Source of the DNA: Enterobacteriaceae bacterium 4M9
GTDB taxonomy: Bacteria > Pseudomonadota > Gammaproteobacteria > Enterobacterales > Enterobacteriaceae
Length of the DNA: 64,000 bases
NCBI GenBank assembly: GCA_010092695.1
Contig: JAADJJ010000001.1
Coordinates: forward strand, 1-64,000
Direction: 5' to 3'
Shown here: one piece after another, positions 1-13,176 of the stretch
Position numbering within the stretch: position 1 is the stretch's first letter
Layout of the letters: every line of letters begins with the position of its first letter
Notes under the pieces: model-generated
Databases searched by the model: none
Seen by the model: the letters and a program-made list of their open reading frames with translations, nothing else
Told to the model about the DNA's origin: nothing
Made by a program: the position numbers and the translations under genes

Positions 1-3
1 TTG

Positions 4-123
4 ATGCCTGGCAGTTCCCTACTCTCGCATGGGGAGACCCCACACTACCATCGGCGCTACGGCGTTTCACTTCTGAGTTCGGCATGGGGTCAGGTGGGAC
101 CACCGCGCTGTCGCCGCCAGGCA
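4..123 (-). rRNA. rrf: 5S ribosomal RNA
   Basis: This is a 120-nt gene whose ends pair as the closing helix (TGCCTGGC at the 5' end, GCCAGGCA at the 3' end). It matches the enterobacterial 5S sequence closely. It is the last gene of the rRNA operon, 107 nt downstream of 23S. The operon terminator lies outside the window. Confidence 0.97.
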
Positions 124-230
124 AATTCTGTTTCACTTACCGTTGTGCCTTTCGCACAACCATAAGCGCTAATCCATGAACAAAGCTGAAAATCATCTTT
201 CTCTCAAACCCAAAACACCTTCGGCGTTGT

Positions 231-3137
<2,907 letters not shown>

Positions 3138-3240
3138 TCACAACCCGAAGATGTTTCAAAACATCATCGTGTGTGAGCTTGAGAGACCCATATAAACGGT
3201 TAAACCGTCTATGGATTTTCAATTTTCAGCTTGTTCCGGA

Positions 3241-3253
3241 TTGTTAAAGAGCA
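3241..3253 (-). promoter_or_regulatory. boxA antitermination signal before 23S
   Basis: On the minus strand this reads TGCTCTTTAACAA, the rRNA boxA bound by NusB/NusE. It lies in the spacer about 100 nt upstream of 23S. The same motif recurs in the 16S leader at 5333-5344. Confidence 0.8.
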
Positions 3254-3296
3254 GAACTTCACAATGCACTGTTAAAGTACATTCTGAAGTATTTTA

Positions 3297-3372
3297 TGGT
3301 GGAGCTATGCGGGATCGAACCGCAGACCTCCTGCGTGCAAAGCAGGCGCTCTCCCAGCTGAGCTATAGCCCC
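3297..3372 (-). tRNA. alaT: tRNA-Ala (anticodon TGC)
   Basis: This is a 76-nt tRNA with an encoded CCA end, anticodon loop CTTTGCACG and the T-loop GGTTCGATCCC. It lies in the 16S-23S spacer after tRNA-Ile, the arrangement of the E. coli rrnA, rrnD and rrnH operons. With hemG upstream, this operon corresponds to rrnA. Confidence 0.97.
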
Positions 3373-3420
3373 ATAAAGTAGTTAAAACCTTACGTACCTG
3401 ACACTCTTCGGGAGAATGTC

Positions 3421-3501
3421 ATTTATTCTGAGACAAGGCGCGGAATGACGAAGCATACTGAAGTATGCGAGTTATTTCGCAACGCAGTATTCAGAATAAA
3501 T
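3421..3501 (-). other. long imperfect hairpin between the two spacer tRNAs
   Basis: The tRNA-Ile to tRNA-Ala spacer is 123-129 nt and contains a dyad. Outer arms TTATTCTGA (3423-3431) and TCAGAATAA (3491-3499) are complementary, and the centre GCATAC-TGAA-GTATGC (3453-3468) forms a perfect stem, with partial pairing between. A smaller TCGG-loop hairpin lies beside it at 3399-3420. It resembles the variable spacer stem-loops described in enteric rRNA operons. It is probably structural in pre-rRNA processing or an inserted block. Confidence 0.6.
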
Positions 3502-3578
<77 letters not shown>

Positions 3579-3651
3579 GTAGAGGTTTTCACTGCTGCTT
3601 CATTTCTATCAGACAATCTGTGTGGACACGTCGAAGACTGTATCTTTAAGG

Positions 3652-5193
<1,542 letters not shown>

Positions 5194-5304
5194 AAGTTTG
5201 ATGCTCAAAGAATTAAACTGTTAGTTCGTAATGAATTAACTGTTGTTCACTCTTGAGACTTGATATTCATTTAGCGTCTTTCGACGTTGAGATATCAGTG
5301 CCTC

Positions 5305-5344
5305 GAGTGCCCACACAGATTGTCTGATAAATTGTTAAAGAGCA
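5305..5344 (-). promoter_or_regulatory. rRNA leader: boxA and pre-16S processing arm
   Basis: The minus strand reads TGCTCTTTAACA (boxA, 5333-5344), followed by a sequence that pairs with the spacer downstream of 16S at about 3602-3630. The two arms enclose 16S in a long duplex that RNase III is known to cleave. BoxA recruits the Nus antitermination complex. Confidence 0.8.
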
Positions 5345-5383
5345 GTGCGACATGGCGTTGAGCCTGCTGTCGCGAGGTGGCGT

Positions 5384-5411
5384 ATATTACCGCCTTCCTC
5401 TTCAGAGTCAA
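5384..5411 (-). promoter_or_regulatory. rRNA operon promoter P2
   Basis: On the minus strand there is a -35 TTGACT (5406-5411), a 16-bp spacer and a -10 TAATAT (5384-5389). It lies about 100 bp downstream of P1, as in E. coli rrn operons. Confidence 0.8.
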
Positions 5412-5481
5412 GCGATTATTTTCGCTGTCGTCTGCCTGACGGGCCGGTTTGTAAGCCGTTGTGCCGTGTCAGTGGAGGCGC

Positions 5482-5535
5482 ATTATAGGGAGTATTCAGA
5501 TGCAGACAAGCGTTAATTGAAAAAAATTTACTGTT
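5482..5535 (-). promoter_or_regulatory. rRNA operon promoter P1 with UP element
   Basis: The -35 is TTGTCT (5504-5509), the spacer is 16 bp and the -10 is a perfect TATAAT (5482-5487). A GCGCC discriminator follows, as in E. coli rrn P1, and fits growth-rate and ppGpp control. An A/T-rich block with a run of T upstream (about 5511-5535) is the likely UP element contacted by the alpha subunit. Confidence 0.85.
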
Positions 5536-5567
5536 CGCTTACTTTTCGGGCACAACGCCGAATAATG

Positions 5568-6104
5568 CTACTTATTGCGTGTTAACTGAGCAATATCGTG
5601 AGCGAATACCGTCACATCCTGCCAGTTGGTATAAACCACTTCTTTACTGGTATCCGTTTCCCCGCCCGTCATTTTCATGATGAGCCGAATCATAAAGCGG
5701 TCATACCATTTATAACGGGGATAGCGCAGCGCGCCAGCAAACACGCTACAGAGGTCAGGGCGCCAGGGAGAATCAATCAGGAACTTTCGGGTATAGGAAT
5801 TGGTTTGCGGTGAGCGCTTCTCCGGCTTACGTGCAACAAGGTTAACGGAGAAGAACGCTCCCGGGCGCGCATTTAGCGCATCAGCGTGCTTTTCAACAAA
5901 GGCTTTTAGTGACGGATGAAAGTGGCCGTAGCGAATGGACGCACCAATAACGACTTTATCGTAGGTGCTCCAGTCCACATCCCCGGCGCGATGGAGATTA
6001 GATAACTGCGTCTCAACCCCTTTCTCCTGCAATTCAGTTGCAATGCTGGCCGCAATTTCGCGGGTTTGCCCATCCCGGCTCGAAAACAATATCAGGGTTT
6101 TCAC
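5568..6104 (-). CDS. hemG: Menaquinone-dependent protoporphyrinogen IX dehydrogenase HemG
   Basis: HemG oxidises protoporphyrinogen IX to protoporphyrin IX, the penultimate step of haem synthesis, passing electrons to quinones at the inner membrane. The 178-residue flavodoxin-like protein has the FMN phosphate loop SSRDGQTREIA near residues 8-18 and the family stretch RKPEKRSPQTNSY. E. coli HemG is 181 residues; only the last few differ. The start is GTG with GGAGAGAG just upstream, and it sits 12 bp after the trkH stop, so the two are probably cotranscribed. The rRNA operon begins immediately downstream. Confidence 0.95.
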   Translation of the reverse strand: MKTLILFSSRDGQTREIAASIATELQEKGVETQLSNLHRAGDVDWSTYDKVVIGASIRYGHFHPSLKAFVEKHADALNARPGAFFSVNLVARKPEKRSPQTNSYTRKFLIDSPWRPDLCSVFAGALRYPRYKWYDRFMIRLIMKMTGGETDTSKEVVYTNWQDVTVFAHDIAQLTRNK

Positions 6105-6116
6105 ATCTCTCTCCGA

Positions 6117-7568
6117 TTATTCGCGCCAGAAGGTTGGCGTAAACAGCACTAACAACGTGAAGACTTCCAGTCGCCCAAACAGCATATTGGCTACCAGAAT
6201 CCACTTTGCGACCGGGTTCATACTGGCAAAGTTATCCGCAACCACACCGAGACCGGGCCCCAGGTTATTGAGCGTGGCAGCCACGGAAGCAAAGGCCGAG
6301 AAATCATCCACACCGGTCGCGATAATCGCCAGCATACTGATAATAAACACCAACGCATAAGCGGAGAAAAATCCCCATACGGCTTCGAGAATTCGCTCCG
6401 GCAGCGCGCGGTTACCAAGCTTAATACTGTAAACTGCATTCGGGTGGACCAGACGTTTAAGCTCACGGTTGCCTTGCTTGAACAACAGCAGAATGCGAAT
6501 CACCTTCAGTCCACCACCGGTCGAACCCGCACAGCCACCAATAAATGCCGAGCAAAGCAGCAACACCGGCAGAAACAGCGGCCATCGGGCAATGCTGTCT
6601 GTGGTGAATCCCGCCGTGCTTGCCATTGAAACCACCTGGAAGAAGGCCTGGTTTAGCGTCTGCATCACGGAACCGTAGACGCTGTGATACCAGAGCACCA
6701 ACGTGCAGATAATCACCAGCGAAAACTGCACACCGATAAACATGCGAAATTCCGGGTCACGCCAGTACACCTTCAGACTACGTCCGCTCAGCAACGAGAA
6801 GTGCAGGCCATAGTTACAGCCAGAGATCAGCAAAAAGATGGCAATGATCGTGTTGATGGTTGGGCTGGCAAAATAACCGACGCTGGCGTCATGAGTAGAA
6901 AAACCACCAATCGCAATCGTGGCAAAGCTATGTCCAATCGCGTCAAAGGCGGGCATGCCGGCAAACCACAGCGCCAGCGCACAAGCCACCGTCAGCAGCA
7001 CATAAATCAGCCACAGCGTTTTCGCGGTTTCGGCAATACGCGGGCGCATCTTGTTGTCTTTCAGCGGGCCGGGCATTTCTGCCCGATAAAGCTGCAACCC
7101 ACCCACGCCAAGAATTGGCAGTATCGCCACCGCCAGCACAATTATCCCCATGCCACCAAACCATTGCAGCATCTGGCGATAGAACAAAATCGCGTGCGGC
7201 AAGGAGTCCAGCCCGACCAGCGTGGTTGCACCAGTGGTGGTTAGCCCGGAAAAGGATTCAAAGAACGCATCGGTAATGGAAAGATTAGGCCGTTCGGAGA
7301 AAATAAACGGCAGCGCACCTACGCTACCCAGCACGGTCCAGAACAACACAACAATCAGGAACCCTTCGCGCGGCTTTAATTCGTTTTTCTGGCGTCGGTT
7401 CGGCCACCAGAGCATCAGCCCGATCACCACCGCCACGAAAAAGGTTTGAGTAAATGCGCGACCTGCGCCGTCGCGATAGATAAGCGCCACCAGCCCAGGA
7501 ATAAACATCGTGCCGGAGAAAAGAATAACCAACAGGCCCACAATTCGGGTTATGGCGCGAAAATGCAT
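6117..7568 (-). CDS. trkH: Trk system potassium uptake protein TrkH
   Basis: TrkH is the ion-conducting subunit of the constitutive Trk potassium transporter and works with the cytoplasmic gating protein TrkA. The 483 residues match E. coli TrkH in length and nearly throughout in sequence. The four pore loops carry the selectivity-filter glycines: TTTGAT (about 110), GCNYG (about 245), STAGFTT (about 317) and NNLGPG (about 435). Many hydrophobic helices cross the inner membrane. It starts at ATG 44 bp after the yigZ stop and reads into hemG. No trkA lies nearby, as in E. coli. Confidence 0.97.
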   Translation of the reverse strand: MHFRAITRIVGLLVILFSGTMFIPGLVALIYRDGAGRAFTQTFFVAVVIGLMLWWPNRRQKNELKPREGFLIVVLFWTVLGSVGALPFIFSERPNLSITDAFFESFSGLTTTGATTLVGLDSLPHAILFYRQMLQWFGGMGIIVLAVAILPILGVGGLQLYRAEMPGPLKDNKMRPRIAETAKTLWLIYVLLTVACALALWFAGMPAFDAIGHSFATIAIGGFSTHDASVGYFASPTINTIIAIFLLISGCNYGLHFSLLSGRSLKVYWRDPEFRMFIGVQFSLVIICTLVLWYHSVYGSVMQTLNQAFFQVVSMASTAGFTTDSIARWPLFLPVLLLCSAFIGGCAGSTGGGLKVIRILLLFKQGNRELKRLVHPNAVYSIKLGNRALPERILEAVWGFFSAYALVFIISMLAIIATGVDDFSAFASVAATLNNLGPGLGVVADNFASMNPVAKWILVANMLFGRLEVFTLLVLFTPTFWRE

Positions 7569-7612
7569 TTCAGCCGCTTCCTTTGAAGTCGAAGAAAATG
7601 AGGGGAGGATTA

Positions 7613-8224
7613 TTATTCAACGGGCGATAAATGCAACACACCGCGGCTCATATCCGCGAGCCGCGCCGAGAAGTCGGCCGCTTTATTGTGCGGCAACGCC
7701 ACATTCAGTGCGACCTCGGCCCCAAAATCGCTTTGCACAATCAGCCCCTCAAACTGTTTGAGCAACGCTTCAACACCTGCCAGCAGCGCGTAATCACAGC
7801 GCAAAGTATATTCCGTAAGCGGGACTTTACGAGAGGTCACCAACTGATTAATCGCCTGCTGCACGCCACCGCCGTAAGCTTTGACCAGCCCGCCAGTGCC
7901 AAGTTTAATGCCGCCGTAGTAGCGCACTACAACCGCGGTAATTTCACCCACACCGCTGCCCATAAGCTGTGCCAACATTGGCTTGCCCGCCGTGCCAGCA
8001 GGCTCGCCGTCATCAGAAAACCCAAGCTTTTGTGAATCGTCCGGCGCTCCCGCCACCCACGCCCAGCAATGATGGCGCGCATCCGGATGCTCAGCGCGGG
8101 TACTCTCCACAAAAGCTTTCGCCGCCTCCACACCATCGGTATGCGCCAGCAGCGTAATAAAGCGGCTTTTCTTAATTTCCTCGGTCACGCTTACCGGTGC
8201 TGCGGGAACCCACCAACTATCCAT
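7613..8224 (-). CDS. yigZ: IMPACT-family protein YigZ
   Basis: This is a 203-residue member of the YigZ/IMPACT (UPF0029) family. The conserved signature GEPAGTAGKPML is near residues 72-84, followed by the RYYGGIKLGTGGL segment. The C-terminal third is the small ferredoxin-like domain typical of the family. Eukaryotic IMPACT regulates translation through GCN1; the bacterial role is not established. The ATG overlaps the pepQ stop by one base (TGATG), so translational coupling with pepQ is likely. Confidence 0.93.
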   Translation of the reverse strand: MDSWWVPAAPVSVTEEIKKSRFITLLAHTDGVEAAKAFVESTRAEHPDARHHCWAWVAGAPDDSQKLGFSDDGEPAGTAGKPMLAQLMGSGVGEITAVVVRYYGGIKLGTGGLVKAYGGGVQQAINQLVTSRKVPLTEYTLRCDYALLAGVEALLKQFEGLIVQSDFGAEVALNVALPHNKAADFSARLADMSRGVLHLSPVE

Positions 8225-9555
8225 CAGGCCAGCTTCAGGTCTCGGGTCATATTTTCCACGCCTTTTTCATGGATGACGACGTTATCTTCAATACGAATGC
8301 CGCCGTAAGGCTTCAGCGCGTCAATCTTCTGCCAGTTGAAATGCGTGCTGTATTGTCCTTCACGCCACGGCTTAAGCAGTGACTCGATAAAATAAATCCC
8401 CGGCTCAATCGTCAGCACCATGCCCGGCTCCATCATGCGGGTGCAGCGCAGGTAGGGATATTTCGCCGGCGCTGCAAGGTGCGTACCGCGGTCATCCTGC
8501 ATAAAGCCCGCCACATCGTGCACCTGCAACCCAAGCGGGTGGCCAATGCCATGCGGCATAAACGGCCCGGTCATATCCGTCTCGACCAACGCCTCTTCAC
8601 TCATGCCAGACACAATCTGGTGGCGCAGCAGCAGCTTTGCGATGCGTTGATGGAACTGCTCATGGTATTCGGTATAGCGCACACCGGCTTTCATGGTGGC
8701 AATCAGCGCCTGCTGCTCATCATTAACATCTTTAATCAGATGGGCAAAATCGCTGTCGCTGTGCGCCGCCCAGGTACGAGTCAGGTCGGCGGCATAGCCG
8801 TTATATTCCGCACCGGCATCCAGCAGGAAGCTGCGCATTTCTGACGGTGGCTGATGATCAAGGCGAGTGTAATGCAGCACAGCGGCATGTTCATTCAGCG
8901 CCACAATGTTGCTGTAAGGCACATCGGTATCGCGATGCCCTGTTGCCGTCAGGTAGGCCTGGTTAATATCGAACTCGCTCATGCCAGACAAAAATGCTTC
9001 GTGTGCAGCACGATGCCCGGCCACAGCCATCTTCTGCGCCTCGCGCATGCAGGCCAGCTCATAGTCCGTTTTATACGCACGGTAATAGTGCAGATAATCA
9101 ATCACACCCTGCGGATTGATATTTTGCGCCGTAATGTCAAGCTGCAGCGCACGCTCGGCCACCGGCCCAATATAGGCGATGTTGCCACGCGCAGCTGGCA
9201 GCTGGCTGGCGATATCATCGGCTTTCGGCAGCGCAATCAGCTCCACCTCATCGGTCCAGAAGCTTTCCGGCAGCGGCTCAACGTTGTGCCAGTAATCTAC
9301 CGGCAGGTAGAACCACAGCTTAGGTTTGTTAACACCGTCAACCAACAGCCAGCAGTTAGGCACCTGCGTTACCGGCACCCACGCCTTGAACTGCGGGTTA
9401 ACTTTAAAAGGATAGGGATGGTCGTCGAGAAAAACATTAAACAGCTCACCCGAGTGTATAAGCAGCGCATCAAGGTTAAAACGCGCCAGCACGTCGCGGG
9501 TGCGTTCCTGCAGCGTTGCCAGATGTGCTTTGTACTGTTCAGCCAGCGAATCCAT
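8224..9555 (-). CDS. pepQ: Xaa-Pro dipeptidase PepQ
   Basis: PepQ hydrolyses dipeptides with C-terminal proline and, in E. coli, also organophosphate triesters. The 443 residues equal the E. coli length. The C-terminal pita-bread (M24) domain shows the dinuclear metal ligands in order: two Asp in LLDAGAEYNGYAADLTRTW (about 244-256), His in GIGHPLGLQVHD, Glu in TIEPGIYF and Glu in IRIEDNVV. It is transcribed divergently from fadB across a 189-bp gap and is followed by the overlapping yigZ. Confidence 0.97.
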   Translation of the reverse strand: MDSLAEQYKAHLATLQERTRDVLARFNLDALLIHSGELFNVFLDDHPYPFKVNPQFKAWVPVTQVPNCWLLVDGVNKPKLWFYLPVDYWHNVEPLPESFWTDEVELIALPKADDIASQLPAARGNIAYIGPVAERALQLDITAQNINPQGVIDYLHYYRAYKTDYELACMREAQKMAVAGHRAAHEAFLSGMSEFDINQAYLTATGHRDTDVPYSNIVALNEHAAVLHYTRLDHQPPSEMRSFLLDAGAEYNGYAADLTRTWAAHSDSDFAHLIKDVNDEQQALIATMKAGVRYTEYHEQFHQRIAKLLLRHQIVSGMSEEALVETDMTGPFMPHGIGHPLGLQVHDVAGFMQDDRGTHLAAPAKYPYLRCTRMMEPGMVLTIEPGIYFIESLLKPWREGQYSTHFNWQKIDALKPYGGIRIEDNVVIHEKGVENMTRDLKLA

Positions 9556-9701
9556 AGTCTACCCTTCTGTTTTTGCCCATAAACCTGCGCATCTTAGCAC
9601 AGCCATCGTGGCGCCGATCGATTTCAACCATCCGTGATCTCTTCTGCAAATATGCAAACTTAAATTTGCATTTTTTTAACAAAAAAACCACACTCCGTTT
9701 C

Positions 9702-9718
9702 ATCTGGTATGACCAGAT
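9702..9718. promoter_or_regulatory. FadR operator upstream of fadB
   Basis: ATCTGGTATGACCAGAT is a near-perfect 17-bp palindrome matching the FadR site of E. coli fadB (ATCTGGTACGACCAGAT). FadR represses fadBA until long-chain acyl-CoA releases it. The site ends 26 bp before the fadB start codon. An in-frame upstream ATG at 9709 lies inside the operator, which argues against it as the start. Confidence 0.9.
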
Positions 9719-9744
9719 CCCACTGCTGGTTTCAGGAGACTGAC

Positions 9745-11934
9745 ATGCTCTATCAAGGCGACACCCTGCACCTCAACTGGCTGGACGACGGCATTGCCGA
9801 GCTGGTCTTCGACGCGCCTGGTTCGGTAAACAAACTCGATACCGCCACGGTCGCAAGCTTGTCCCAGGCACTCGACGTGCTTGAAAAACAAACCAACCTG
9901 CGCGGGCTTCTGCTGCGCTCGACCAAAGCTGCGTTCATTGTTGGTGCAGATATCACTGAATTCCTCGGGCTGTTCCAGGTACCTGCGGCACAGCTCTCAG
10001 AATGGCTACACTTTGCCAACGGCGTATTCAGCCGCCTGGAAGATTTACCGGTGCCAACGCTTTCTGCCGTTAATGGCTACGCGCTGGGCGGCGGTTGCGA
10101 GTGCGTGCTGGCCACTGATTATCGTATTGCCACACCTGATGCCCGCATCGGCCTGCCGGAAACCAAACTGGGTATCATGCCTGGCTTTGGCGGTTCGGTT
10201 CGCCTGCCGCGCCTGCTGGGCGCCGACAGCGCGCTGGAAATCATTGCGGCCGGTAAAGATGTGGATGCCAAAGACGCCTTAAAACGCGGCCTGGTTGATG
10301 CCATTGTCGCGCCAGAGGCCTTACAGGAGGCGGCACTGAGCGTCTTGCGCCAGGCCATTGACGGCAGTCTCGACTGGCAGGCAAAACGCGCACCGAAATA
10401 CCAGCCGTTGAAGCTGAGTAAAATTGAAGCCGCCATGAGCTTTAGCACCGCAAAAGCAATGGTGATGCAGGTAGCTGGCAAACACTATCCGGCACCCATC
10501 ACTGCGGTGAAAACCATTGAAGCTGCCGCCCGCCTTGGGCGTGATGAAGCACTGGTTCTTGAGAATAAAAGCTTCGTGCCGCTGGCCCATTCCGATGAAG
10601 CGCGCGCGCTGGTTGGCATCTTCCTTAACGATCAATATCTGAAAGGGCTTGCCAAAAAGCTGACCCGGGATGTCGAGCCACCGCGCCAGGCCGCGGTACT
10701 CGGTGCCGGCATTATGGGTGGCGGTATCGCCTACCAGAGCGCCTGGAAAGGTGTGCCGGTGCTGATGAAAGACATCAACGATAAAGCGCTGGAGCTTGGT
10801 ATGCGCGAAGCGAGCAAGTTGCTCAATAAGCAGCTCGAGCGCGGCAAAATCGACGGACTGAAGCTCGCTGGCGTCATCTCCACCATTCACCCGACGCTGG
10901 ATTACAGCGGTTTTGAGCGCGTGGACGCCGTAGTCGAAGCTGTCGTGGAAAACCCGAAGGTGAAAAAGGCCGTGCTGGCGGAGCTTGAAGGTAAAGTCAG
11001 GCCAGATGCGATTATCGCCTCCAACACCTCCACTATTCCTATTAACGAGCTGGCAAGCGTGCTGCAACGTCCGGAAAACTTCTGCGGCATGCACTTTTTC
11101 AACCCGGTGCACCGTATGCCGCTGGTTGAGATTATTCGCGGTGAAAAAACCGCCGAATCCACCATCGCGCGCATTGTTGCCTGGGCCAGCAAAATGGGCA
11201 AAACCCCGATTGTGGTGAACGACTGCCCGGGGTTCTTCGTTAACCGCGTTCTGTTCCCTTACTTTGCAGGCTTCGGACAGCTGCTGCGCGACGGTGCAGA
11301 TTTCCGCCAGGTCGACAAAGTGATGGAGAAAAAATTTGGCTGGCCTATGGGCCCGGCACAGTTACTGGACGTAGTCGGTATTGATACCGCGCACCATGCA
11401 CAAGCCGTCATGGCCGCAGGTTTCCCGCAGCGTATGGCCAAAGATTACCGTGACGCGGTCGACGCCATGTTTGATGCTGGCCGTTACGGTCAGAAAAATG
11501 GCAAAGGCTTCTGGCGTTATGAAGAAGACAAAAAAGGCAAACCACGTCGTGTAGAAGACGACGCGACCGATGCGCTGCTGGCGGATATCGCACAGCCGCG
11601 TAAATCCTTCAGCGATGAAGAAATCATTGCCCGCATGATGATTCCAATGGTCAACGAAGTGGTACGTTGCCTGGAAGAAGGCATCATTGCCAGCCCCGCA
11701 GAAGCCGATATGGCGCTGGTCTATGGCCTTGGTTTCCCGCCCTTCCACGGCGGCGTTTTCCGCTGGCTGGACACGCTGGGCAGCGCGCGCTTCCTCGACA
11801 TGGCCCAGCAGTATCAGCACCTCGGCGCATTGTATGAAGTGACCGACGGGCTGCGTAATAAAGCGCAGCACCACGATAGCTACTATCCCCCCGTCGCTGC
11901 GGCAAAGCCGGTCAGCGCCGCGAAATACGCCTGA
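9745..11934 (+). CDS. fadB: Fatty acid oxidation complex subunit alpha FadB
   Basis: FadB carries enoyl-CoA hydratase, 3-hydroxyacyl-CoA dehydrogenase and isomerase/epimerase activities of aerobic beta-oxidation and forms an alpha2-beta2 complex with FadA. The start is ATG 9745, preceded by CAGGAG, giving 729 residues as in E. coli. The crotonase domain (1-190) has the glutamates in GGGCECVLATDY (about 119) and GLPETKLG (about 139). The dehydrogenase domain has the NAD loop VLGAGIMGGGIAY (about 317-329) and the active histidine in HFFNPVHRMPL (about 450). It is regulated by the FadR operator upstream and forms an operon with fadA. Confidence 0.97.
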   Translation: MLYQGDTLHLNWLDDGIAELVFDAPGSVNKLDTATVASLSQALDVLEKQTNLRGLLLRSTKAAFIVGADITEFLGLFQVPAAQLSEWLHFANGVFSRLEDLPVPTLSAVNGYALGGGCECVLATDYRIATPDARIGLPETKLGIMPGFGGSVRLPRLLGADSALEIIAAGKDVDAKDALKRGLVDAIVAPEALQEAALSVLRQAIDGSLDWQAKRAPKYQPLKLSKIEAAMSFSTAKAMVMQVAGKHYPAPITAVKTIEAAARLGRDEALVLENKSFVPLAHSDEARALVGIFLNDQYLKGLAKKLTRDVEPPRQAAVLGAGIMGGGIAYQSAWKGVPVLMKDINDKALELGMREASKLLNKQLERGKIDGLKLAGVISTIHPTLDYSGFERVDAVVEAVVENPKVKKAVLAELEGKVRPDAIIASNTSTIPINELASVLQRPENFCGMHFFNPVHRMPLVEIIRGEKTAESTIARIVAWASKMGKTPIVVNDCPGFFVNRVLFPYFAGFGQLLRDGADFRQVDKVMEKKFGWPMGPAQLLDVVGIDTAHHAQAVMAAGFPQRMAKDYRDAVDAMFDAGRYGQKNGKGFWRYEEDKKGKPRRVEDDATDALLADIAQPRKSFSDEEIIARMMIPMVNEVVRCLEEGIIASPAEADMALVYGLGFPPFHGGVFRWLDTLGSARFLDMAQQYQHLGALYEVTDGLRNKAQHHDSYYPPVAAAKPVSAAKYA

Positions 11935-11944
11935 GGAGTGAGAT

Positions 11945-13108
11945 ATGGAAAAGGTTGTCATTGTTGACGCAATCCGCACGCCGATGGGCCGCTCAAAAGA
12001 AGGTGCGTTCCGTAACGTACGTGCAGAAGATCTCTCGGCTCACCTGATGCGCGGCCTGCTGGCGCGCAACCCGGCGCTGGAAGAGCACACGCTGGATGAC
12101 ATTTACTGGGGCTGTGTGCAACAAACGCTGGAGCAGGGTTTTAACATTGCCCGCAACGCCGCACTGCTGGCCGAAATCCCGGTGACGGTGCCTGCCGTTA
12201 CCGTTAACCGCCTGTGTGGCTCCTCCATGCAGGCGCTGCACGATGCCAGCCGCATGATTATGACGGGTGATGCCCATGCCTGCCTGGTCGGTGGCGTTGA
12301 GCATATGGGCCATGTTCCCATGAGTCACGGCGTGGATTTTCATCCGGGGCTTGGGCGCACGGTTGCTAAAGCGGCAGGCATGATGGGGCTGACAGCAGAA
12401 ATGCTGGCACGTATGCACGACATCAGCCGTGACATGCAGGATGCCTTCGCGGTGCGCTCACATCAGCGTGCCTGGGCTGCCACGCAGGCCGGTCGTTTTC
12501 GCGATGAAATTCTGCCAACCTCCGGTCACGACGCAGCCGGTGTGCTCAAATCATTCAATTACGACGAAGTCATTCGCCCGGAAACCAGTCTTGAAAGCCT
12601 GGCGGCACTCAGGCCTGCCTTTGATCCGGTTAACGGCACCGTGACGGCGGGGACATCGTCCGCGCTTTCCGATGGTGCAGCGGCACTGCTGGTGATGAGC
12701 GAATCGCGTGCTAAATCCCTGGGCCTGACGCCGAAAGCACGCGTGCGTTCTATGGCTGTTGCTGGCTGCGACCCATCAACCATGGGCTACGGTCCGGTGC
12801 CTGCCTCAAAACTGGCGCTGAAAAAAGCCGGACTGAGCGTGGATGACATTGACCTGTTTGAGATGAACGAAGCCTTCGCTGCACAGATCCTGCCGTGCAT
12901 TAAAGATCTGGGGCTGATGGATAAGATCGATGAGAAAATAAACCTGAACGGCGGTGCTATTGCACTGGGTCACCCGCTTGGCTGCTCAGGTGCACGTATT
13001 ACCACCACACTTCTTAATCAGATGGCACGCCAGGACGCTCAGTTCGGGCTGGCGACAATGTGTATCGGATTAGGTCAGGGGATTGCCACAGTGTTTGAGC
13101 GCGTCTGA
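11945..13108 (+). CDS. fadA: 3-ketoacyl-CoA thiolase FadA
   Basis: FadA is the beta subunit of the fatty acid oxidation complex and cleaves 3-ketoacyl-CoA to acetyl-CoA and a shortened acyl-CoA. The 387 residues equal the E. coli length. The thiolase residues are present: the nucleophilic Cys in NRLCGSSMQAL (about 91), His in GGAIALGHPLGCSGAR (about 343) and the second Cys in MCIGLGQG (about 373). It begins 10 bp after the fadB stop with a GAGGAGTGAG ribosome site. A strong intrinsic terminator follows at 13143. Confidence 0.97.
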   Translation: MEKVVIVDAIRTPMGRSKEGAFRNVRAEDLSAHLMRGLLARNPALEEHTLDDIYWGCVQQTLEQGFNIARNAALLAEIPVTVPAVTVNRLCGSSMQALHDASRMIMTGDAHACLVGGVEHMGHVPMSHGVDFHPGLGRTVAKAAGMMGLTAEMLARMHDISRDMQDAFAVRSHQRAWAATQAGRFRDEILPTSGHDAAGVLKSFNYDEVIRPETSLESLAALRPAFDPVNGTVTAGTSSALSDGAAALLVMSESRAKSLGLTPKARVRSMAVAGCDPSTMGYGPVPASKLALKKAGLSVDDIDLFEMNEAFAAQILPCIKDLGLMDKIDEKINLNGGAIALGHPLGCSGARITTTLLNQMARQDAQFGLATMCIGLGQGIATVFERV

Positions 13109-13142
13109 TGCGCGCATTGTGCAAAAGTTAGTTGTCGTTTTT

Positions 13143-13167
13143 CCCGCCTCAGTGAGGCGGGTTTTTT
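13143..13167 (+). terminator. fadBA terminator
   Basis: An 8-bp stem CCCGCCTC/GAGGCGGG with a 3-nt loop is followed by a run of six T. It lies 34 bp after the fadA stop and between convergent fadA and fre. The minus strand lacks a T tract here, so it acts mainly on fadBA. Confidence 0.88.
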
Positions 13168-13176
13168 ATGTCTGAA

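Noticed and set aside
9709..9744. Upstream extension of fadB by 12 codons
   Set aside because: The ATG at 9709 lies inside the FadR operator and has no ribosome site; ATG 9745 has CAGGAG and matches E. coli FadB.
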